DNA of 64,000 bases from JBHYDC01 sp051861205 (lineage in GTDB: Bacteria; Pseudomonadota; Alphaproteobacteria; Rhizobiales; Pleomorphomonadaceae). Of this stretch, positions 59,386-64,000 are shown piece after piece; the first letter of the stretch is position 1, and the number at the start of each line of letters is the position of its first letter. The notes below the pieces were generated by a model. The model was not told where the DNA came from and did no database searches. It saw only the letters and a program-made list of their open reading frames with translations. Both the position numbers and the translations under genes were made by a program. The DNA is taken from assembly GCA_051861205.1 (NCBI GenBank), contig JBHYDC010000021.1, positions 3,377-67,376 on the forward strand. Direction: 5' to 3'.

Positions 59386-59652
59386 TTCTAAGGATCCTTA
59401 CTTTGTCAAACCATATCATTTCAAAGGGACGCGCCGGTTGCGGCCCTCAAGGGGCCCGGCCGTTCAAGCGGTTCAAGTCTTTCGCGCGGGCGCCGGAGCG
59501 AACTTGGCGAGAGGCTTTCCAGCTTCAAACGGATCCACTGACGTGTCCCGATCAGATCGGGCGCTTGGTAACACACTTCGCCCGACTAGGCCAGCGGCCC
59601 GGATAGGCCGCAAACCCCCTGGTGCGCGCGCTTTTTTCGCGCCCCAGAACCC

Positions 59653-60390
59653 TCAAATCATGGCCATGCCACCGTTCACATGAAGCGTCTGGCCAGTCAC
59701 GTAAGCGGCTTCGCGGCTTGCAAGATATACGCAGGCGGCTGCGATTTCATCGGCCGTTCCAAGCCGGCCGGCCGGAACCTGAGCGAGCGCGCCCTCGCGC
59801 TGCTTGTCGTTCAAGGCGTCCGTCATGGCGGTTTCGATAAAGCCCGGCGCGACGCAGTTGGCGGTGATGCCGCGCGTGGCGACTTCCTGCGCCAGCGCCT
59901 TGGTCATGCCGATCATGCCGGCCTTGGCGGCGGCGTAGTTGGCCTGCCCCGCGTTGCCCGTGACGCCGACGATGGAGGTGATGCCGACGATGCGGCCGAA
60001 ACGGCGCTTCATCATGCCCTTCACGGCCGCGCGGGTAAGCCTGAAACCGGCGGTGAGGTTCACCTCGATCACCTGGTCCCAGTCTTCGTCCTTCATGCGC
60101 ATGAAAAGGCCGTCGCGCGTGATGCCGGCGTTGTTGATCAGGATGTCGACTTGACCGGCGGCGGCTTCCGCGTTGGGGATCAGGGCGTCCACGTCGGCGC
60201 GGCTCGACAAATTGGCGGTGAGGACGTGGACGCGCGAGCCAAGATCCGTTGCCAGGGCTTCAAGCGCTTCGGCGCGCGTGCCGCTGATCGCAACCGTCGC
60301 GCCTTGGGCGTGGAGGGCGCGCGCAATCGCGCCGCCGATACCGCCGCTGGCGCCCGTGACAAGGGCGGTGAGACCGCTGAGATCGAACAT
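59653..60390 (-). CDS. fabG: 3-oxoacyl-ACP reductase FabG
   Basis: A 245-residue short-chain dehydrogenase using NADPH in fatty-acid synthesis. It has the cofactor loop TALVTGASGGIGGAIARAL, NNAGITRDG, the active Ser-Tyr-Lys pattern (ITSIVGVTGNAGQANYAAAKAG) and the C-terminal GFIETAMTDALNDK with TLHVNGGMAMI. The ATG at 60390 has GGAGGGA upstream and decides over an earlier start. In relatives fabD usually precedes fabG; here a thioesterase gene lies upstream instead. Confidence 0.97.
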   Translation of the reverse strand: MFDLSGLTALVTGASGGIGGAIARALHAQGATVAISGTRAEALEALATDLGSRVHVLTANLSSRADVDALIPNAEAAAGQVDILINNAGITRDGLFMRMKDEDWDQVIEVNLTAGFRLTRAAVKGMMKRRFGRIVGITSIVGVTGNAGQANYAAAKAGMIGMTKALAQEVATRGITANCVAPGFIETAMTDALNDKQREGALAQVPAGRLGTADEIAAACVYLASREAAYVTGQTLHVNGGMAMI

Positions 60391-60514
60391 CGTTCCCTCC
60401 ACCGGGACCGTCGCCCCGTCTTTCAGCGGGCCTGACACCACGCCCGGTAGCCGCTGTCAAGCGCCGGGTGACCTTGCGAGCTGCCAAATGTCGGCTGTTC
60501 GGGGGATAACTCCG

Positions 60515-60994
60515 TCATCGCTCGGCTTGGCCAGGGGCCGGCGGGATGGAATATGTGGCGGACCCATGGGCCCAAACCTCCTCGCCGGCGGGTCCACCGA
60601 TGTCGAAAGCGGCCACGGCGAGCCGCTTGCCAAGCTTCAACAACCGCCCTCGCCCGACGAGCAGCCCCGGCTGCGGCTTACGGAGGAAATCGATCGAGAG
60701 GTGGGTCGTCACCGTCAAGGCGGATGGGCCGAGATGGGCGAGGATCGTGATCCAGGCGGTGATGTCGGCGAGCGTCATCAGCATGGGGCCGGACACGGTG
60801 CCGCCCGGGCGCAGCATCTCCGGTCCGGCATCCATGGTCACCGTCGCACCGCCCGGCATGACACCGGTGACGATGAAGGCACGGCGCGATGCGTTCAGTT
60901 CAGGGAAATCGCGGTCGAGAAAGGCGTTGAGCTGATCGGGCGTCAAAACGGGTTGGCGCATTCGATGTCCCGCTTGCGATTGGGGCTTGTTCAT
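60515..60994 (-). CDS. PaaI-type hotdog-fold thioesterase
   Basis: A 159-residue acyl-CoA thioesterase-like protein. The hotdog core has MLRPGGTVSGPMLMTLADITAWITIL, where the central helix normally carries the catalytic Asp (LADI), then TTHLSIDFLRKPQPG and a final strand. No partner is adjacent except fabG downstream; its placement in the row where fabD is usual suggests a role in lipid or phenylacetate-type metabolism, which is inference. Divergent from the VOC gene. Confidence 0.85.
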   Translation of the reverse strand: MNKPQSQAGHRMRQPVLTPDQLNAFLDRDFPELNASRRAFIVTGVMPGGATVTMDAGPEMLRPGGTVSGPMLMTLADITAWITILAHLGPSALTVTTHLSIDFLRKPQPGLLVGRGRLLKLGKRLAVAAFDIGGPAGEEVWAHGSATYSIPPAPGQAER

Positions 60995-61071
60995 GGTCTG
61001 TACTCTGTTAACATGTCTTTATTAGGTTCGAACAGCCCTTTGCTGCTGAACTTTCGTCGAGCGGAGGTCTC

Positions 61072-61509
61072 ATGACGGACACACCTTTCAAGAGGCGTCT
61101 CAGCCTCGTTACACTCGGCGTTCGCGATATTGCCCGAGCCAAGGCGTTTTACGACGCGCTGGGTCTCGAAGCTGCGGCGGCATCTCAAGAGGGCGTGGTG
61201 TTCTACCAACTGGATGGGCTGGTGATTTCGCTCTATCCGCGCCATCTGCTGGCCGAGGATGCCCATGTCGCTGATGATGGAGAGGGGTTCGACGGTGTAA
61301 CACTGGCGCAGAACTTGGAGTCACCTGAAGCTGTGGATGCCGCAATCGACTTTGCGGTCGCATGTGGCGGAACACTGAAAAAGCGTGGGCAACCCGTGTT
61401 TTGGGGCGGCTATTCCGGATATTTCGCCGATCCGGACGGGCATCTCTGGGAAGTCGCGTACAATCCGTTCATCAAATTCGACGAGCGCGGCATCCTTGCA
61501 CTGGAATAG
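61072..61509 (+). CDS. VOC/glyoxalase-family protein
   Basis: A 145-residue protein with a VOC (vicinal oxygen chelate) fold. The beta-alpha-beta-beta units include RLSLVTLGVRDIARAKAFYDALGLEAAA and the second unit QPVFWGGYSGYFADPDGHLWEVAYNPF, a typical C-terminal VOC motif with the metal-region Glu. Enzymatic role (lyase, dioxygenase or resistance protein) is not clear. The ATG is preceded by GGAGG. It starts a short run VOC, CoA-binding, bridging ORF, O-acetylhomoserine sulfhydrylase. Confidence 0.85.
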   Translation: MTDTPFKRRLSLVTLGVRDIARAKAFYDALGLEAAAASQEGVVFYQLDGLVISLYPRHLLAEDAHVADDGEGFDGVTLAQNLESPEAVDAAIDFAVACGGTLKKRGQPVFWGGYSGYFADPDGHLWEVAYNPFIKFDERGILALE

Positions 61510-61518
61510 GGAGAGAGC

Positions 61519-61950
61519 ATGCCAATCGACGGGAAGACCGACGATGATATCCGGCGGATTTTATCAACGATTCGGACCATTGCGATGGTCGGCGCCAGCC
61601 AGACCGTGGGCAGGCCGAGCAATGGCGTGCTCGCGTTCCTGATCGACCGGGGATTTCGCGTTTTCCCGATCAATCCGGGGCTCGCCGGCAAGGACATCCA
61701 CGGCGCACCGGTGTTTGCCAGTCTTGCCGATGTGCCGGGGCCCGTCGACATGGTGGACGTGTTCCGCAATTCGCAGGCGGCGGGCGACGTGATCGACGAG
61801 GTCATCGCCCTCCCCTTCAAGCCGAAGGTGATCTGGCTGCAACTGGGTGTCGTGAACCTGGAAGCGGCCGCGCGGGGCGAAGCGGCGGGCATCGAGGTGG
61901 TGATGGACCGGTGTCCAGCCATCGAAATACCACGCCTGGGATTGAAGTGA
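61519..61950 (+). CDS. CoA-binding protein, YccU family
   Basis: A 143-residue Rossmann-like protein. It has IRTIAMVGASQTVGRPSNGVLAFLIDRGFRVFPINPGLAGKDIHG, the CoA-binding opening, then VDMVDVFRNSQAAGDVIDE and VIWLQLGVVNLEAAARGEAAGIEVVMDRCPAIE. Typical YccU length. It lies nine bases after the VOC gene and its TGA overlaps the GTG of a 37-codon ORF, so co-transcription with metY is likely. Confidence 0.9.
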   Translation: MPIDGKTDDDIRRILSTIRTIAMVGASQTVGRPSNGVLAFLIDRGFRVFPINPGLAGKDIHGAPVFASLADVPGPVDMVDVFRNSQAAGDVIDEVIALPFKPKVIWLQLGVVNLEAAARGEAAGIEVVMDRCPAIEIPRLGLK

Positions 61951-62060
61951 AGAAGAACATTCCTCAAAAGGGCATTCTGCGGCAATGGATTGGCTTCACG
62001 CTTTTCGTTTTGCCTGATCTGCTCGGCAAGAAGATTAAAAATCCTAGGAGGACATCATGA
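61947..62060 (+). CDS. Possible 37-codon bridging ORF before metY
   Basis: An open frame from GTG 61947 to TGA 62058, encoding KKNIPQKGILRQWIGFTLFV and then LPDLLGKKIKNPRRTS. The GTG overlaps the upstream TGA (GTGA) and its stop overlaps the metY ATG (ATGA), so it would couple the two genes. The central WIGFTLFVLPDLL is hydrophobic with basic flanks. A frame this short could be open by chance, so the call is weak; the metY ribosome binding site (AGGAGGA) lies inside it. Confidence 0.35.
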   Translation: MKKNIPQKGILRQWIGFTLFVLPDLLGKKIKNPRRTS

Positions 62061-63343
62061 GCGAACACGGTCCCGGCTTTTCGACCCTTTCGATTCACGC
62101 TGGCGCGAAGCCGGATCCGACGACCGGTGCGCGCGTGACACCCATCTATCAGACGACCGCTTATGTGTTCGAAGATGTCGATCACGCCGCGGCGCTGTTC
62201 GGGCTTCAGGCGTTCGGCAACATCTATACGCGCATCAACAACCCGACGCAGGCAGTGCTGGAAGAGCGCGTCGCGGCACTGGAAGGGGGTACGGCCGCGC
62301 TGGCGGTGGCATCCGGCCATGCGGCCCAGCTTTTGATTTTCCACACGCTCCTCAAGCCGGGCGACGAGTTCATCGCCTCAAAGCGGCTCTACGGCGGCTC
62401 GATCAACCAATTCAACAATTCGTTCAAGAACTTCGGCTGGAACGTCGTTTGGGCGGATCCCGATGATATCGGCTCGTTCGAGCGGGCGGTTACGCCGCGC
62501 ACCAAGGCGATCTTCATCGAATCGATCGCCAACCCTGGCGGCGTGGTCACCGACATCGCCGCTATCGCGCAGGTTGCAAAGCGCGCGGCCGTGCCGCTGA
62601 TCGTGGATAACACGCTTGCCTCGCCGTATCTGTGCAAGCCGATCGAACATGGCGCCGACATCGTCGTGCATTCCGCGACGAAGTTCTTAGGCGGACACGG
62701 CAATTCGGTCGGCGGCGTGATCGTGGACGGCGGCACCTTCAACTGGATGCGCGAAGGGCGCTATCCCATGCTGTCCGAGCCCCGGCCGGAATACAATGGG
62801 GTGATTCTGGGTGAGACCTTCGGCAACTTCGCCTTCGCGATCGCCGCTCGCGTGCTCGGCCTACGCGATCTCGGCCCTGCGATTTCGCCCTTCAACGCCT
62901 TCCTGATCCTGACAGGCATCGAAACCTTGTCGCTTCGCATGCAGCGGCATTCGGACAACGCCCGCGCGGTTGCGGAGTATCTGTCCGGTCACGACAAGGT
63001 GGCGTGGGTCTCCTACGCCGGCTTGCCGGGCGATCGCTATCATGGCTTGCAGCAGACCTATTCGCCGAGGGGCGCCGGCGCTGTCTTCACCTTCGGTCTG
63101 AAGGGCGGCTACGATGCCGGGATTGCGCTTGTGAAGGGGGTGGAGCTGTTCTCGCACCTTGCGAATGTGGGCGACACGCGCTCGCTGATCATCCACCCGG
63201 CCTCGACGACGCATCGGCAGTTGACCGATGCTCAAAAGTCGGCGGCGGGTGCCGGTCCGGACGTGGTGCGGCTTTCGGTCGGCATCGAGGATGCCGCCGA
63301 TATCATCGGTGATCTGGAACAGGCCTTGGCGAAGATCGGCTGA
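62057..63343 (+). CDS. metY: O-acetylhomoserine sulfhydrylase (PLP-dependent)
   Basis: A 428-residue Cys/Met-metabolism PLP enzyme that makes homocysteine (or cysteine) from O-acetylhomoserine and sulfide. It has FSTLSIHAGAKPDPTTGARVTPIYQTTAYVF, YTRINNPTQAVLEERVAALEGG, VDNTLASPYLCKPIEHGADIVVHSATKFLGGHGN (the Lys in TKFLGG binds PLP) and HPASTTHRQLT near the end. Length suits metY rather than cystathionine synthases. AGGAGGA precedes the ATG by about six bases. Confidence 0.93.
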   Translation: MSEHGPGFSTLSIHAGAKPDPTTGARVTPIYQTTAYVFEDVDHAAALFGLQAFGNIYTRINNPTQAVLEERVAALEGGTAALAVASGHAAQLLIFHTLLKPGDEFIASKRLYGGSINQFNNSFKNFGWNVVWADPDDIGSFERAVTPRTKAIFIESIANPGGVVTDIAAIAQVAKRAAVPLIVDNTLASPYLCKPIEHGADIVVHSATKFLGGHGNSVGGVIVDGGTFNWMREGRYPMLSEPRPEYNGVILGETFGNFAFAIAARVLGLRDLGPAISPFNAFLILTGIETLSLRMQRHSDNARAVAEYLSGHDKVAWVSYAGLPGDRYHGLQQTYSPRGAGAVFTFGLKGGYDAGIALVKGVELFSHLANVGDTRSLIIHPASTTHRQLTDAQKSAAGAGPDVVRLSVGIEDAADIIGDLEQALAKIG

Positions 63344-63364
63344 TCGACTTCCAAAAACAACAAC

Positions 63365-63391
63365 GGCGCCGGACGTCTATCGACCGGCGCC
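63365..63391. terminator. Palindromic GC-rich hairpin between metY and ctaA
   Basis: GGCGCCGG (63365-63372) and CCGGCGCC (63384-63391) pair perfectly around an 11-base loop. On the minus strand it is followed by T-rich GTTGTTGTTTTT, which suits an intrinsic terminator for ctaA. On the plus strand it follows the metY stop by 21 bases, so it may serve both convergent genes. Confidence 0.75.
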
Positions 63392-63404
63392 GCCAGAAAA
63401 CACA

Positions 63405-64000
63405 TCAGGCGGCAGCGCCCGAAGTTTCTATGCGCCGGGCGTGAACCACCGCGACGGTCAAGAGGATCGCGGCGGTAAACTGGTGCAGCAGTCCAAGGCT
63501 GAGCGGCACGACGGCAAGGAGCGTCGCGATGCCGATAGCCGCTTGCAGAACAACCACGCCCAGCACAATGGCTGCGCCGCGAACTACGGCGGCGTCCAGC
63601 GCAGTCCGGCTGGCTTGGATGAAGTGCCACACGGCCAGGGCCAGCACCGCGTAGGCGCCGATCCGGTGCACGAACTGAACGGTGAGGTGATTCTCGAAGA
63701 AGTTGATCCACCAGGGCTGCGTGGCCAGCAATCCGTCCGGGATCCACTCTCCATCCATTAGCGGCCACGTGTTGTAGATGTAGCCGGCATCAAGGCCGGC
63801 CACGAGGCCGCCGAGGAAGATCTGAACCAGCAACGCGCCCACGAGCAGCTTTGCTGTGCGGTTAAGCGCAGGGCTTTCTTCAAAAGCGGAGCGGCGCGAC
63901 CGGAAGCCTTCGGCGATCCAGACCGTAGCGGCGAGGATGATGCAGGCGAGCGTCAGATGAACGGCCAGCCGGTATTGGCTGACGTCGGTGCGCTCGGTCA
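63405..64000 (-). CDS. ctaA: Heme A synthase (CtaA/COX15 family), N-terminus outside window
   Basis: The C-terminal 198 residues of a polytopic enzyme that oxidises heme O to heme A for cytochrome aa3-type oxidases. Membrane segments include TERTDVSQYRLAVHLTLACI, LLVGALLVQIFLGGLVAGLDAGYIYNTWPLMDG, the haem-ligand region FFENHLTVQFVHRIGAYAVLALAVWHF and the last span GLLHQFTAAILLTVAVVHARR. The conserved His positions in these helices are present. The gene continues past the right edge. It converges on metY. Confidence 0.95.
   Translation of the reverse strand, partial: TERTDVSQYRLAVHLTLACIILAATVWIAEGFRSRRSAFEESPALNRTAKLLVGALLVQIFLGGLVAGLDAGYIYNTWPLMDGEWIPDGLLATQPWWINFFENHLTVQFVHRIGAYAVLALAVWHFIQASRTALDAAVVRGAAIVLGVVVLQAAIGIATLLAVVPLSLGLLHQFTAAILLTVAVVHARRIETSGAAA

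Noticed and set aside
61951..62056. SAM-II riboswitch upstream of metY
   Set aside because: I could not find the conserved pseudoknot sequence blocks; the segment is instead open as a small frame.

Overview
The window is GC-rich, gene-dense bacterial chromosome. Its gene families and gene order point to an alphaproteobacterium, most likely of the Hyphomicrobiales (Rhizobiales) type. Supporting clusters are lptFGD with a SurA-like gene, pdxA, rsmA and gmk; pyrB with a dihydroorotase-like partner, then plsY, dprA, topA and rnr; and mltG, fabF, acpP and fabG. GatCAB, a chi subunit of DNA polymerase III and heme A synthase also fit. The genus cannot be read from the sequence. I saw no rRNA, tRNA or CRISPR array.

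Layout. 1-9.9 kb: rarA (cut by the window edge) coupled to a DegP-type protease, gatB, two convergent glycosyltransferase-like genes, gatA and gatC, a receiver-GGDEF protein and a MarR regulator with a clear terminator. 9.9-12.4 kb: a DUF900-type hydrolase and a DUF547 protein. 12.4-21.3 kb: an accessory island with a decayed IS3-family element, a WYL regulator divergent from an exported RidA-like protein, a broken actinobacterial-type rarA fragment, a hipBA module with three regularly spaced palindromic operators, and a solitary MmeI-like restriction-modification enzyme. 21.5-33.6 kb: guaA, a small DMT transporter, an RsmB-type methyltransferase, a DddP-like metallopeptidase-fold protein, a MAPEG protein, guaB, rlmE, a Ppx/GppA phosphatase with a long basic N-terminal extension, a methyltransferase, a GST and holC. 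33.6-46.3 kb: pepA, the LPS transport and outer-membrane cluster, gmk, a GT-C membrane glycosyltransferase and yicC. 46.4-56.2 kb: pyrB, the pseudo-dihydroorotase, plsY, dprA, topA and rnr. 56.2-64 kb: mltG, fabF, acpP, fabG, a thioesterase, a VOC protein, a CoA-binding protein, a 37-codon bridging ORF, an O-acetylhomoserine sulfhydrylase and heme A synthase (cut by the edge).

Many neighbours are translationally coupled through 1-4 base overlaps: degP/rarA, lptF/lptG, surA/pdxA/rsmA, pyrB/pyrX, plsY/dprA and hipB/hipA. The core genes build the envelope (lptFGD, surA, mltG, plsY, fab genes), make nucleotides (guaA, guaB, pyrB, gmk) and service translation and nucleic acids (gatCAB, rlmE, rsmA, rsmB-like, rnr, topA, dprA, holC). 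The island carries the defence, toxin-antitoxin and decayed mobile material.

I did not find a clearly new multi-gene system. The most interesting leads are the hip operator array, the actinobacterial-like rarA remnant, the DddP-like protein lacking the catalytic aspartate, the RidA-like exported protein lacking the catalytic arginine, and the pseudo-enzyme partner of aspartate transcarbamoylase.
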